Shown: positions 10,296 to 18,907 of the stretch, piece by piece | How the letters are laid out: each line of letters begins with the position of its first letter | Position numbering within the stretch: position 1 is the stretch's first letter | Notes under the pieces: generated by a model | Database searches by the model: none | What the model saw: the letters and a program-made list of their open reading frames with translations, nothing else | Told to the model about the DNA's origin: nothing | Program-made: the position numbers and the translations under genes | Source: Paenisporosarcina sp. HGH0030 | GTDB lineage: Bacteria > Bacillota > Bacilli > Bacillales_A > Planococcaceae | Direction of reading: 5' to 3' | Length of the DNA: 64,000 bases | Assembly (NCBI RefSeq): GCF_000411295.1 | Contig: NZ_KE150424.1 | Coordinates: forward strand, 1-64,000

Positions 10296-11671
10296 GATCT
10301 TTGTATAGCAAGTTTATCCTTGTGACAGTCGCCATCATGGTTGGAAGTGCCACCCTTGGGTTTTTATTGGTCAATACGTATTACCATCAACAATTAAAAG
10401 AACAAAATGACGCCAAAAATGTTGGGATTGCACAAGACATGGCAGCTTTCATTGAACGCAATCCAAGCGTCCCTTTAACTGAATCAATCGAGGTATTTGG
10501 TGATGTCGGATACCAATTGTACGTTGTAAATGAAGCGGGTGAATCAGATTTTCATGGTGGTCCATTTCGTAAATCAACTTTGCCTGCAAAAGTAAAAGAA
10601 GGGGTACTTGAAGGAGAAATTTATCACGGCATGAGAGATTTTCCGAAAGAAACGTTTGTTACCGGCTTCTTTTCAAATCAATTGACCAATACAGTCGGCG
10701 TTCCATTTGTTTATGACGGCGAGAATCATGCGCTGTTTATTCGCCCAAATATCAAAATGTTATTTACGGAAGTACACCTTCTGCTGGGTGGACTGGCTAC
10801 ATCCATGACCGTGTTTAGTTTACTTGCGATGATAATTGTCGCGAGAAAGATGATTCAACCCATCACCTTATTAACGGAAGCAACGAATAAAATAGCGAAT
10901 GAACGCTTTGATGAGCCCATTGCTGTTTCAAGTAGGGATGAAATCGGACAGCTGGCTGCAAGTTTTCAAATCATGGCCACTCGTTTGAAAGAGAATGATC
11001 AAGTACGAAAAGATTTTATAAGTCATGTCTCACATGATTTCCAGTCACCCTTACAGAACATCCAAGGATATGCGCAGTTACTTGCAAATCCATCTTGTCC
11101 GAAAGATGAACGACTTCAATATGCTGAAATCGTGGAGTTAGAGAGTAGGAGATTGTCAGCATTAACAAAGCAGCTGTTGTATTTGACTTCACTAGATCAT
11201 CAATCGTATCAACCCACTTATAAGAGGGTTTCTATTAAAGAGCAAATTGAAAGGTCCATTCGTCAAAATGAATGGCGTTTTGAAGAGTTGGAGCTGGATG
11301 TTCAGATAGATATGCCACCCCTGCTTACACACGGAAATCCGGAATTATTGATGCAAGTATGGGAAAACATCATCACCAATGCAGTAAAATACAACCGTTT
11401 AAATGGATTCATTCACATTAAAGGATTTGAGCTGGAGAAGGAAGTTGCTATTACAATAGAAGATTCAGGGATTGGATTGACCGATGAACAAGCAGAAAAA
11501 GCTTTTGACCGGTTTTACCGAGCCGATCTCTCCCGGACTCGAGCTAAGGAAGGAACAGGGCTTGGACTGGCAATTGTCAGTGAGGTCGTGAAACGTCACA
11601 AAGGAACAGTGTCAATCAATAGTGAGATTGATAAAGGAACCACCATTCAAATCATTCTTCCAAAACTGTAA
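10292..11671 (+). CDS. hssS: sensor histidine kinase, HssS-like
   Basis: A 459-residue membrane kinase: TM1 (about 5-27), an extracytoplasmic domain to about 160, TM2 (about 165-187), HAMP, a HisKA domain with H-box SHDFQSPL, and HATPase motifs ENIITNAVKY, EDSGIGL and GTGLGLAI. The sensor part carries HssS-like patterns: LVNTYYHQQLKEQNDAK, FHGGPFRK, FVTGFF and ALFIRPNI. HssS responds to toxic heme; the same signal is inferred here. The H-box differs from the usual HEIKTPL, but its His and Pro are kept. Confidence 0.85.
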   Translation: MRSLYSKFILVTVAIMVGSATLGFLLVNTYYHQQLKEQNDAKNVGIAQDMAAFIERNPSVPLTESIEVFGDVGYQLYVVNEAGESDFHGGPFRKSTLPAKVKEGVLEGEIYHGMRDFPKETFVTGFFSNQLTNTVGVPFVYDGENHALFIRPNIKMLFTEVHLLLGGLATSMTVFSLLAMIIVARKMIQPITLLTEATNKIANERFDEPIAVSSRDEIGQLAASFQIMATRLKENDQVRKDFISHVSHDFQSPLQNIQGYAQLLANPSCPKDERLQYAEIVELESRRLSALTKQLLYLTSLDHQSYQPTYKRVSIKEQIERSIRQNEWRFEELELDVQIDMPPLLTHGNPELLMQVWENIITNAVKYNRLNGFIHIKGFELEKEVAITIEDSGIGLTDEQAEKAFDRFYRADLSRTRAKEGTGLGLAIVSEVVKRHKGTVSINSEIDKGTTIQIILPKL

Positions 11672-11677
11672 TACCAA

Positions 11678-11710
11678 GTTCACGTTATGTTCATCTTCGT
11701 GTGGTAAGAT
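11678..11710 (+). promoter_or_regulatory. HssR-box-like direct repeat and promoter
   Basis: GTTCACGTT (11678-11686), two bases, then GTTCATCTT (11689-11697) form a direct repeat matching the HssR consensus as I recall it (GTTCATATT-N2-GTTCATATT). A possible -10, TAAGAT (11705-11710), follows. It sits between hssS and the small membrane protein gene, where it would activate the latter. Confidence 0.6.
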
Positions 11711-11744
11711 GAACTCATCTTAAAAGAAGAAAGGTAGAAATAAT

Positions 11745-12143
11745 ATGCAAGAAAAATGGAGTATTCGTTTAATCCGGATTGCCGCAATTTTTGGGATTAT
11801 TGGCGCCTATATCGGCTCGCATATGGCGGGAGCCGGGTCGTACGCATTCAAGCCGATTCATGCACATATTTTGCTGGTGGGTTGGTTATCTGTATTTAGT
11901 TGGGGTGTATTCTACAAGTTGTTTGAAGTGAAATATCCGAAATTGGTCGTCGTTCATGCATGGTCAGCCATTTTAGGAGCAATCGGATTAACAGTAGGAA
12001 TGTGGCTTCAATTTATGCAACCTCTTGGAATACCTGAAACATTCTCATTGATTTTCTACATTGTGGGTGGAAGTACATTACTCTTAAGCTTTGCGTTGTT
12101 TGTAGCGGTTACATTCGCCATTAAACCAGCTAAGAAAAAGTAG
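11745..12143 (+). CDS. small heme-copper-oxidase-like (CcoN-like) membrane protein
   Basis: A 132-residue protein with four predicted membrane helices. The stretch FKPIHAHILLVGWLSVFSWG and a later VHAWSAILGAIGLTVGMWL recall the transmembrane His motifs of cytochrome c oxidase subunit I / cbb3-type CcoN-like small proteins, and could hold heme. It is far too short to be an oxidase. Its own promoter with an HssR-like repeat lies upstream and a terminator follows, so it is probably a single-gene target of the adjacent two-component system. Function unknown. Confidence 0.75.
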   Translation: MQEKWSIRLIRIAAIFGIIGAYIGSHMAGAGSYAFKPIHAHILLVGWLSVFSWGVFYKLFEVKYPKLVVVHAWSAILGAIGLTVGMWLQFMQPLGIPETFSLIFYIVGGSTLLLSFALFVAVTFAIKPAKKK

Positions 12144-12208
12144 ACCGAAAACATCAAGCTCTTCTATCACAAAAGGGCGTTCCATGCAGTCCTTAGAGAA
12201 AGAAGGAA

Positions 12209-12239
12209 AGAGGAGGCCAGATTGGCGCTCCTCTTTTTT
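12209..12239 (+). terminator. terminator after CcoN-like gene
   Basis: AGAGGAGGCCA and TGGCGCTCCTCT pair with a single bulged G over GAT, followed by six T residues. It ends the hssRS/CcoN-like region. Confidence 0.88.
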
Positions 12240-12312
12240 GTTGGTTCGTTATTGTTCAAAAAGAAAATAGAGCCATGATAGACAGATAAACTTCTTTAAG
12301 ATAGCCTCTTTG

Positions 12313-12347
12313 TAAAAAAAACGCAATCCCATTTACAGGATTGCGTC
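12313..12347 (-). terminator. terminator of YtkA-like lipoprotein gene
   Basis: On the minus strand ACGCAATCC and GGATTGCGT pair over a short loop and run into eight or more T residues, directly after the lipoprotein stop. Confidence 0.9.
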
Positions 12348-12351
12348 TATC

Positions 12352-13122
12352 TTATTTCACTGTATACGTTTTTACCACATGGTCGTGCACATCGTCGCCT
12401 TTAGTTACATGAACTTGAATTTCGTAAGTTCCAGACTCTGTAAAGGTGTATTCTGTCTGGTACACGCCAGCGCCTTTTTCAGGGGCTTCCAGCCAAGTGT
12501 GGTGGTCGTCATCACTGCGTGAAATTTCATATCGTACGCGTGCTCCTTCAAGAGGCGCATCCGTTAGAAAAACATTGGCAATTAACATTACCGCTTCACC
12601 AACAGTCGCAGAACCGTCTTCAAAATCAATCGTTGCACCGTGGCTATGATGGCTATCGTTGCCATGAGCTTTTCCTTCAGTCGAAGTGTCGGTCGCTTTG
12701 CTTGACGTTTCTTCGCCACCGGTCACCGTTGTTTGTTTTGTAGGCATAATGTGCATATCACGAGCTGTTACATGCGATGTAATATCATACGTCCCATTTG
12801 TCTTAAATGTATAGTCAATTGCATACTGTTTGTCTTCATTTAATGTTGCAACAATCATTTCTTTTTCGCCAGAAGTTAAATTCAAGACCTCAATCTTTAC
12901 TTCATTCGCATCTTCCACAATTTCTCCGTCTTGTGTGACTGCAGCAGCGATTACTACCTTTTCACCGGCAGTAACTGTTTCAGGTACGATTAAATCGACT
13001 TCAACTATTTCTGGAACTTCATCTGTCTTTGCTGCGTTATGTCCTTCATGTTCGTCATTTGTTCCACAAGCACTAAGAGTAAGAACAGCGAGCATTGATC
13101 CAATTGCTAAAAATCGTTTCAT
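12352..13122 (-). CDS. FixH/YtkA-like domain lipoprotein
   Basis: A 256-residue lipoprotein: signal peptide with lipobox LSAC (Cys19), a His/acidic patch after the Cys (EHEGHN), then two YtkA-like beta-sandwich repeats (about 42-133 and 162-256) joined by a His-rich linker (HGNDSHHSHG). Repeats end in similar strands, GTYDITSHVTARDMH and GTYEIQVHVTKGDDVH. YtkA-like modules are found near copper and cytochrome oxidase genes; the His-rich segments suggest metal binding, which is inference. It is convergent with the CcoN-like gene. Confidence 0.85.
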   Translation of the reverse strand: MKRFLAIGSMLAVLTLSACGTNDEHEGHNAAKTDEVPEIVEVDLIVPETVTAGEKVVIAAAVTQDGEIVEDANEVKIEVLNLTSGEKEMIVATLNEDKQYAIDYTFKTNGTYDITSHVTARDMHIMPTKQTTVTGGEETSSKATDTSTEGKAHGNDSHHSHGATIDFEDGSATVGEAVMLIANVFLTDAPLEGARVRYEISRSDDDHHTWLEAPEKGAGVYQTEYTFTESGTYEIQVHVTKGDDVHDHVVKTYTVK

Positions 13123-13482
13123 TTGTCATACGCCTCATTTCGTTTCGTTGATGTCATTGTAGCAAAAAAAAGCTAATACAGCTGTGACAGAACTGGGAAT
13201 TTATATGTTACACTGCTTTTGTTTAAGTATCGGATAAAGTGGAAAGAAAATATTCTATAAAAATAGAGTTTCTTCTTATTGTTGGGGATGTTCACGACAC
13301 CGTTCTATTGTATAAATTATTCCCTAATCCGTCGGGTGAACGAATTTGTCTTCTTGATGAACGTAGAATCTGAACATATTCAAGCGTGTATGGATGAAAT
13401 CATTGCACTCATTCAAAAGCCCAGTAACAAAATCACGCCCAGCCTACAAAAGGCCGGGCGTTTTTTTAGAGAATGGTTTGTC
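13123..13482. other. 360-base intergenic stretch with an orphan terminator
   Basis: This stretch lies between the start of the lipoprotein gene and the end of the acetyltransferase gene. A 95-residue ORF in it (13279-13566) runs through a hairpin terminator into the acetyltransferase gene, lacks a ribosome site and resembles nothing I know. No confident gene is seen. A strong plus-strand terminator (13434-13470) suggests an unannotated plus-strand transcript. Confidence 0.5.
13434..13470 (+). terminator. plus-strand terminator without an obvious gene
   Basis: ACGCCCAGCCT and AGGCCGGGCGT pair with one A-C mismatch over a 5-base loop and are followed by seven T residues. The nearest plus-strand gene upstream ends at 12143 with its own terminator, so this one may serve a small RNA or small ORF. 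Confidence 0.8.
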
Positions 13483-14046
13483 CTAAAGAGGTTTCACCAT
13501 GTGATGAAAGGCACCGCCATAGATTTCCCACGGTTCAGCAATATGATAACCGATTCTTTCATATAGCCGAATGGCTGCTTCCTTTTCCAACTCCACATTA
13601 AGTGCGGCTTTAGAGAAACCTTCTTTTCGAGCGACTTCTTCTGCGTGCTTCAATAAGATACTGCCGATGCCCTGCCCACGGAAATCGGGGTTTACACAAA
13701 CGGTATCAATATAAAATTCGTCTTTACGTGCCTCTGGTGGAATAACGATTGGGTCTCCTGTTTTCGTGCGTAACCATGTTACTAAATTCGCATCCATTTC
13801 AATGGCGTCGGTTCCTGAATATAGAACCATCACTCCAGTAATCCCATCTTGTTGTTCGGCAATTACCGTATTTAAATAGGAATGTCGATTGTCTTCTTTC
13901 TGAAATAAGTGGATTAACTGTTCTGTCACTGCTTCGGCATCCTTTTCGCCAGTCATTTGCTCGGCAACGTCGCCAATCGCATCGATGATGAGTGGAACGG
14001 CTATTTCAGCATCTTCAGGTCTTGCTTTTCGAATATGTATGGTCAT
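13483..14046 (-). CDS. GNAT family N-acetyltransferase
   Basis: A 187-residue single GNAT domain with the acetyl-CoA loop RGQGIGSILLKHAEEVARKEG and the closing LYERIGYHIAEPW. It resembles the ~190-residue B. subtilis YxbD/YkwB-like group; substrate unknown. The start chosen is ATG 14046, nine bases after GGAAGGAG; a TTG three codons earlier directly abuts the ribosome site and is less likely. Confidence 0.9.
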   Translation of the reverse strand: MTIHIRKARPEDAEIAVPLIIDAIGDVAEQMTGEKDAEAVTEQLIHLFQKEDNRHSYLNTVIAEQQDGITGVMVLYSGTDAIEMDANLVTWLRTKTGDPIVIPPEARKDEFYIDTVCVNPDFRGQGIGSILLKHAEEVARKEGFSKAALNVELEKEAAIRLYERIGYHIAEPWEIYGGAFHHMVKPL

Positions 14047-14143
14047 GAAACTCAACTCCTTCCTTCAACTATACCAAAATGTACATGTTCCCTCTACAAC
14101 GCCGTTCATGGTAATCTAATACTACTATATAGAAGGAGGATGG

Positions 14144-15085
14144 ATGATGACTCAATCACAAAAATCGCACGTCCTCACTTACGGGGATGCTTTTGTAGAC
14201 TATATTGCAACCGATTCAACGAATACATCATTTTCAATGTTTTTGGGAGGGGCTACCGTTAATGTAGCAGTAGGTGTTGCTAGGCTTGGCGTACCTTCAG
14301 CATTTATTACCATTACAGGTGATGATGCAACGTCTGAGTTTGTACGAGGTGAACTTGAAGTTGAAGAAGTCATCATGGACTTTGCCAAAGTAGAACCTGA
14401 AAAACGGGTGAGTGGAGTGTATGTGCATTTAACGGAAGACCATGATCGAATTTTTCATCAATATATTGACGATGCACCACATATTCAAGTCGGAGCTGAG
14501 GATTTGAAAGAAGAGGCATTTGAAAAAGCATCTGTTTTAAATTTATGTTCTGGTACATTGTTTCAACCGAAGGCATTGGAGACATCCCGCAAAGCAGTAG
14601 AATACGCGAAAAAGCACGGAGCTTTATTGTCTTTTGATGCCAATATCCGCCCGCTACGCTGGAATAGTGAAACCGAGTGCCGCGAAACAATCTCTTCATT
14701 TTTCAAAGACGCAGATTTGTTGAAGTTCACGGAAGAAGAGTTAACGTTCTTAACTGAAACGACTACCATGGAAGAAGGACTTGCAGCAATCGCCAAGCTG
14801 AATATCCCCATCATTTTAATAACAGCCGGTGCGGAAGGGACTTATGCCGTTTTGAATGGAGAACTCCAGCATGTTCCGGTAGAACCGGTGGTACCTGTCG
14901 ATACGACCGGAGCTGGAGATGCCTTTATGGCAGGCGTATTACGCTATGTCCATCTCAATGGTTTGCCGTCAACGATGGAATCCCTTATTGAATGTACGGC
15001 TTTTGCCAATCATCTTGGAGCCCTAGCTGCTACAAAAGCTGGTGCATTGACTGCAATGCCGCGACTCAGTGAATTGCAAATATAA
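14144..15085 (+). CDS. PfkB-family carbohydrate kinase (fructokinase-like)
   Basis: A 313-residue ribokinase-fold kinase. N-terminal LTYGDAFVDYI and GGATVNVAVGVARLG form the sugar site; C-terminal VDTTGAGDAFMAGVL carries the catalytic Asp and anion hole. It phosphorylates a sugar with ATP, fructose being the commonest guess for this subgroup. Tandem ATG codons (14144, 14147) follow AGGAGG, and either may be used. It stands alone between its own start site and a bidirectional terminator. Confidence 0.9.
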   Translation: MMTQSQKSHVLTYGDAFVDYIATDSTNTSFSMFLGGATVNVAVGVARLGVPSAFITITGDDATSEFVRGELEVEEVIMDFAKVEPEKRVSGVYVHLTEDHDRIFHQYIDDAPHIQVGAEDLKEEAFEKASVLNLCSGTLFQPKALETSRKAVEYAKKHGALLSFDANIRPLRWNSETECRETISSFFKDADLLKFTEEELTFLTETTTMEEGLAAIAKLNIPIILITAGAEGTYAVLNGELQHVPVEPVVPVDTTGAGDAFMAGVLRYVHLNGLPSTMESLIECTAFANHLGALAATKAGALTAMPRLSELQI

Positions 15086-15088
15086 TAG

Positions 15089-15127
15089 AAAATCGCCCAT
15101 GACAACGTTTGTCAAAGGGCGATTTTT
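15089..15127. terminator. bidirectional terminator between kinase and ykoC
   Basis: AAAATCGCCC and GGGCGATTTTTT pair, with an inner GACAAC/GTTTGTC helix. A and T tracts flank both sides, so it can stop both convergent transcripts. Confidence 0.92.
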
Positions 15128-15131
15128 TGGT

Positions 15132-15893
15132 TCAGCTCAAAAGGAAGCCAGTGACACTACTGCCTATCAATATACTGATTATAATGATGGCAAGTAACCA
15201 ATCACGGCCAGCGATGGTGAGTGGTTCGTAATAAACGGAACGCCGCTCACCTGTAAAGCCTCTTGCTTCCATGGCGAATGCCGTCCGTTCCGCTCGACGA
15301 ACAGCGCTCGCAAGCAGTGGAATCAATAGCCTTCTCATGCTTACGAGGCGTTGCCAAGCATGTTTTTCCTGACCAATTCCTCGCAATCGATGTGCATGTC
15401 GAATCTGAATGAACTCATCCTTCACGACAGGCAAAAACTGATATCCAACCATCACACCGTATGCAAGTTTCGGAGACAGCCTTAATTGTTGCATTAAACT
15501 CATCACAAATTTAACTGGATCTGTAGTTAATGCAAACAACAAAGACAGTGAAGAGAAAGCGAAAACACGAAACGCCAATGATAACGCTGTATGCCACTGT
15601 TTATCCGTCACTTCAAATCCATGCCATGCCCAAATGACGTCACCACTTGTATCAGCCGCAAAGAGCACTGTCGTCCATAAATATCCGAGAGCAGTAAAGC
15701 CTATTGGAATCATGAATAAAATCCAAACTTTCCAATTTACCCGACTGAACGATATTTGAACAAAAATAACACCGATAAATAATAGAAAAGGCGTCCATGG
15801 ATTGAAAAACCACGCCAAAGTCAACATAGAGACAATAACTAACATAAACTTCAAAGCAGGATTCATTTCATGTAACCAAGTACGACTAGACAT
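15132..15893 (-). CDS. ykoC: ECF transporter T component YkoC
   Basis: A 253-residue EcfT-type membrane protein with about five spans and a cytoplasmic domain carrying the coupling motifs RLRGIGQ near 170 and MEARGFTG near 217. It couples the dual ATPase YkoD to the S component YkoE for uptake of a thiamine precursor (hydroxymethylpyrimidine). The ATG overlaps the ykoD stop by 8 bases with AGGAG upstream. It is the last gene of the ykoFEDC operon. Confidence 0.92.
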   Translation of the reverse strand: MSSRTWLHEMNPALKFMLVIVSMLTLAWFFNPWTPFLLFIGVIFVQISFSRVNWKVWILFMIPIGFTALGYLWTTVLFAADTSGDVIWAWHGFEVTDKQWHTALSLAFRVFAFSSLSLLFALTTDPVKFVMSLMQQLRLSPKLAYGVMVGYQFLPVVKDEFIQIRHAHRLRGIGQEKHAWQRLVSMRRLLIPLLASAVRRAERTAFAMEARGFTGERRSVYYEPLTIAGRDWLLAIIIISILIGSSVTGFLLS

Positions 15894-17340
15894 ATGAAAC
15901 CGCTCCTATCGGAGAAAGTAATTGATGACGTTTTAATAATTCGGATTGCTGCCACAATTGGTCAATTTCATAACGCCCCGTTAATTCACCGTTATTTAAT
16001 AAGAAAACGGTGTCCGCGATGGCTTCAGCAAACGCCATATCATGCGTCACAATCAATACGCTGAACCCTTCTTTGGCACGAGCATCGAGTAAGTGAAACA
16101 ATTCGATAAGAGCATCTGAATCCTGTCCAGATGTAGGTTCATCTAATAATAGAACCGGTCGCTTATCTGCTAGCAGAGCTCCAATTGCCACACGTCGTTT
16201 TTGTCCATGACTGATTGCAAAAGGGTGGGCATCGTGAATTTCAGCTAGTCGTAACCGTTGCATAATATCCTCAATTTCATCAGTGCTAGAGTAATTTGAA
16301 AAGGAAATCTCCTGTCCTACTTGTTGAGTAACAAATAAATGCTCTGGCGATTGTGGAACGTACCCCGGAAACGTGTTTCCACTTTCGATGTACCCTGCCG
16401 ATTTTTTCAAAATACCACATATGGTTTTCAGGAAAGTGGATTTTCCACTGCCATTCGGACCTGCAAGGACGGCGATTTCACCTCTTTGCAAACGGAGGGA
16501 AACGTCATGTAATAAATGTTTTTCATTGATGTTCACACTGACATTTCTTGCTTCCAACGTTATACCTTCTTGAATAGTCGAAGTACGTGAAGGAAAACGA
16601 ATTGGAAATCTCGTCGGATGCTTTTCGACAGGGAAATTCCCGGATGATGTGACGAGAAGGGCACGGTCGAAAAATGAACCCCACAAATCGAGCCGGTGTT
16701 CAACAGCCACGATCGTGAAGCCATTGGATAATTGCAATGCATCCAACCACTCCACATATTGTTGTGCGGTCAGAGGGTCTAAATGAGCAAGCGGCTCGTC
16801 GAGCAACAGCACTTGCGGTTCTATTAACAATGCACAAGCGGTTGCAAGTCGTTGTTTCATTCCTCCGGAAAGCGTTTGAATCATTGCATGCCGGATTTCA
16901 GAAAGACCGGTTAGGGTAAGTGTTGATGTGATTCGCTGTTCCATTTCTGCCCGATTGACGTGCAGATTTTCTAACGTAAAAGCCATTTCTTGTTCAACTG
17001 TAGGCATACAAAATTGTGTATCCGGATCTTGGAAGACGGTAGCGATTCTCCGATTAATTTCCCCAGCGACATAACTACTGGTGTCTTTATTAAAGAGGAC
17101 AACCGAACCACTTAGCTCTCCGTCACAATTGGCAGGGTACAAACGGTTCATTAAATACAGTAAACTACTTTTCCCGCAGCCACTCGGACCATATAAGACG
17201 ACACGTTCGCCAGCATCTATCGAAAATGAAATGTTTGTAAAAACTGGCGAGTCATCGTCTGGAAATTGAAACGTGACTCCTCTGAAGTCAACTACTTGTG
17301 AGATGCCACTTGGTGATTCATTCGTGAAAGCTTTACCCAA
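15886..17340 (-). CDS. ykoD: ECF transporter dual ATPase YkoD
   Basis: A protein of about 484 residues made of two fused ABC ATPase domains: first with GPSGCGKSS, LSGGMKQR and VLLLDEPLAHLDP; second with GPNGSGKST, SHGQKRR and VLLLDEPTSGQD. The second signature has ISHGQ in place of LSGGQ. Both halves of the ECF ATPase pair are thus in one chain, as in B. subtilis YkoD. GTG 17349 abuts its ribosome site; TTG 17340, eight bases after AAGGG, is preferred. It overlaps ykoE by 8 bases. Confidence 0.92.
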   Translation of the reverse strand: MGKAFTNESPSGISQVVDFRGVTFQFPDDDSPVFTNISFSIDAGERVVLYGPSGCGKSSLLYLMNRLYPANCDGELSGSVVLFNKDTSSYVAGEINRRIATVFQDPDTQFCMPTVEQEMAFTLENLHVNRAEMEQRITSTLTLTGLSEIRHAMIQTLSGGMKQRLATACALLIEPQVLLLDEPLAHLDPLTAQQYVEWLDALQLSNGFTIVAVEHRLDLWGSFFDRALLVTSSGNFPVEKHPTRFPIRFPSRTSTIQEGITLEARNVSVNINEKHLLHDVSLRLQRGEIAVLAGPNGSGKSTFLKTICGILKKSAGYIESGNTFPGYVPQSPEHLFVTQQVGQEISFSNYSSTDEIEDIMQRLRLAEIHDAHPFAISHGQKRRVAIGALLADKRPVLLLDEPTSGQDSDALIELFHLLDARAKEGFSVLIVTHDMAFAEAIADTVFLLNNGELTGRYEIDQLWQQSELLKRHQLLSPIGAVSYV

Positions 17341-17932
17341 TGGACTCACCCTTCAGCTTGTGTTTCTTTGATGTATTGCGAGAAATCGAATATCCACGGA
17401 GAGCCCCTGTTGCCAGTAAACCATCGGATACATACTTTCCTCCTAAACCAGCGATGATGGCACCACTCATCACTCGAAGTGTGAACATCAAGAGAAGCAG
17501 TGAAGGGTCAAGCGCTGCGTAACCAGATACAAAGAAGCCATAGGCAAAACTGAAGACTGCAGAACCAATCCCCGCTAAACAAAGCACCCACCAGTCATAG
17601 CGTTTGTAACCTGTCGCGGCAAACGCAGCTTCTGCACCAAGCCCCTGGACTAGTCCAGATAAAATCAAACGTGGTCCCACCGCATTACCGATCATCACTT
17701 CAATAGTCGCTGCCATGGTTTCAGACAAAAGAGCGGCACCCGGTTTGCGGATGATGTATGCACAAATGATCGACACAATAAACCAAATCCCAAAGATCCA
17801 CTCGTATGCAATAGGTCCAATCACTCCAGCCCAAATGTTTCCTACTTGAACAAACAGCAAATAAACGACGGCAAAGACAACTGCAAAAACGGATAGCAAC
17901 ACAACTTCTTTCAGTTTCCAGGACTTCAACAT
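17333..17932 (-). CDS. ykoE: ECF transporter S component YkoE
   Basis: A 199-residue, six-span membrane protein of the YkoE thiamine-precursor S family, with YKRYDWWVLCLAGIGSAVFS and the preceding GLVQGLGAEAAFAATG. It is the substrate-specific subunit. ATG 17932 lies nine bases after AAGGAG and gives the same length as the B. subtilis protein; the upstream ATG 17941 has no spacing. It starts just past the ykoF stop (17934). Confidence 0.92.
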   Translation of the reverse strand: MLKSWKLKEVVLLSVFAVVFAVVYLLFVQVGNIWAGVIGPIAYEWIFGIWFIVSIICAYIIRKPGAALLSETMAATIEVMIGNAVGPRLILSGLVQGLGAEAAFAATGYKRYDWWVLCLAGIGSAVFSFAYGFFVSGYAALDPSLLLLMFTLRVMSGAIIAGLGGKYVSDGLLATGALRGYSISRNTSKKHKLKGESIG

Positions 17933-17933
17933 A

Positions 17934-18539
17934 TTACTCATCTCCTTTGTGAGAAGGGCTGTTGATGCTCATGTTAACAGTCATGACCAAATGTTTATGT
18001 TGTTCCGATCGAGCGTGTGTAAAAGAATCTTCAAGGAATGCAAACACATCGTGAATATCCCCATGAAGTCCACTTGCATAATGCATGGAATCATTGAACA
18101 CACCATATTCTTTTGCGCGTGCCACTTCCTGATAAATAACCGACATATAATCGGGGTTATTCATCGGATACAGAGCAAATTGTGATGATACATATTGTTT
18201 GATTTCGCGAATTTGAGGATGGTTTAACAGAACATCATCTTTTTCCAGATAAACATCGCCTGCAGAATCACCTGGGCAGCCAATCGAAAAGGTTCCGTTA
18301 AAGGCGACATGGGCACCCGTTTTTGCTGCATACAATACGATGGCTCTCGCTGTATCGAATACATGCACTTGCTTCCCACGCATCACCGTACTGACGTCGT
18401 CGGTATGCATCCATACATTTGAGGTATCTGCTTCACGCAAAGCCCCTTTAATAATTTTAATAAAATTGTCCGCCATCGGGTGAATCGAAAACCGTAAACC
18501 AACGATTGGACTAATCCCACAACTAAACTCATTCGACAT
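17934..18539 (-). CDS. ykoF: thiamine/HMP-binding protein YkoF
   Basis: A 201-residue protein with two ferredoxin-like repeats, beginning CGISPIVGLRFSIHPMADNF and repeating at NGTFSIGCPGD and YPMNNPDYMSVIYQEVARAK. YkoF binds thiamine-type pyrimidines and is first in the ykoFEDC operon. ATG 18539 lies behind TCCTCC (AGGAGG on the coding strand). Longer readings run back through the riboswitch terminator and are artefacts. Confidence 0.93.
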   Translation of the reverse strand: MSNEFSCGISPIVGLRFSIHPMADNFIKIIKGALREADTSNVWMHTDDVSTVMRGKQVHVFDTARAIVLYAAKTGAHVAFNGTFSIGCPGDSAGDVYLEKDDVLLNHPQIREIKQYVSSQFALYPMNNPDYMSVIYQEVARAKEYGVFNDSMHYASGLHGDIHDVFAFLEDSFTHARSEQHKHLVMTVNMSINSPSHKGDE

Positions 18540-18584
18540 CTCTTTTTCCTCCTTTTTTAGTGCCAGGCACCTATTATTGAACAT

Positions 18585-18614
18585 AAAAAAGCTGCATTCG
18601 ACGTGGAATGCAGC
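18585..18614 (-). terminator. TPP riboswitch terminator before ykoF
   Basis: On the minus strand AGCTGCATTC and GAATGCAGCT form a perfect 10-bp stem over CACGTC and lead into six T residues, between the TPP aptamer and ykoF. This is the regulated terminator. Confidence 0.92.
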
Positions 18615-18654
18615 TGGTTTGCGCAAAAAGAAAAAAAGTTGGGCAAAGGTCACC

Positions 18655-18744
18655 GCACTTCCTCACGCCAGTATTACCTGGATCGAGTGTTAAGGGATCG
18701 GAGCAAATGCTCTCATCTCAGCCAAACTATAGCACCCCTAGTGC
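18655..18744 (-). ncRNA. TPP (THI-box) riboswitch
   Basis: Minus strand shows CACTAGGGGTGC, GGCTGAGATGAGAG, GATCCCTTAACACTCGATCC, GGTAATACTGGCG and GAGGAAGTGC, which closes P1 by pairing with GCACT. These are the conserved THI-box elements. It controls the ykoFEDC uptake operon through the terminator that follows. Confidence 0.94.
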
Positions 18745-18829
18745 AAATTCGTATGCAGTTTTATATATTCAAGAACGGCTTCATTGTAACGCATGAAAAA
18801 AGGATTGTAAATAAAGTGAATATCAATAC

Positions 18830-18893
18830 TTGCCAATCAGCAAATTCTGTTCTATATTGTATATAACAAGACTGTTCTACTAAGAATAGAACA
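18830..18893 (+). promoter_or_regulatory. promoter and twin operator of the GntR operon
   Basis: TTGCCA (18830) and TATATT (18853) are spaced by 17 bases. Two palindromes TGTTCTA-N7-TA(G/T)AACA follow: 18848-18868 (one mismatch, over the -10) and 18873-18893 (perfect). They are 25 bases apart, and likely sites for autoregulation by the YtrA-type regulator next door. Confidence 0.7.
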
Positions 18894-18907
18894 AAGGGAG
18901 GTCGCAT

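Noticed and set aside
13279-13566. 95-residue plus-strand frame
   Set aside because: It crosses a strong terminator and enters the acetyltransferase gene on the other strand; no ribosome site.
18540-18653. N-terminal extension of YkoF
   Set aside because: It reads back through the TPP riboswitch terminator; the conserved start with AGGAGG is at 18539.
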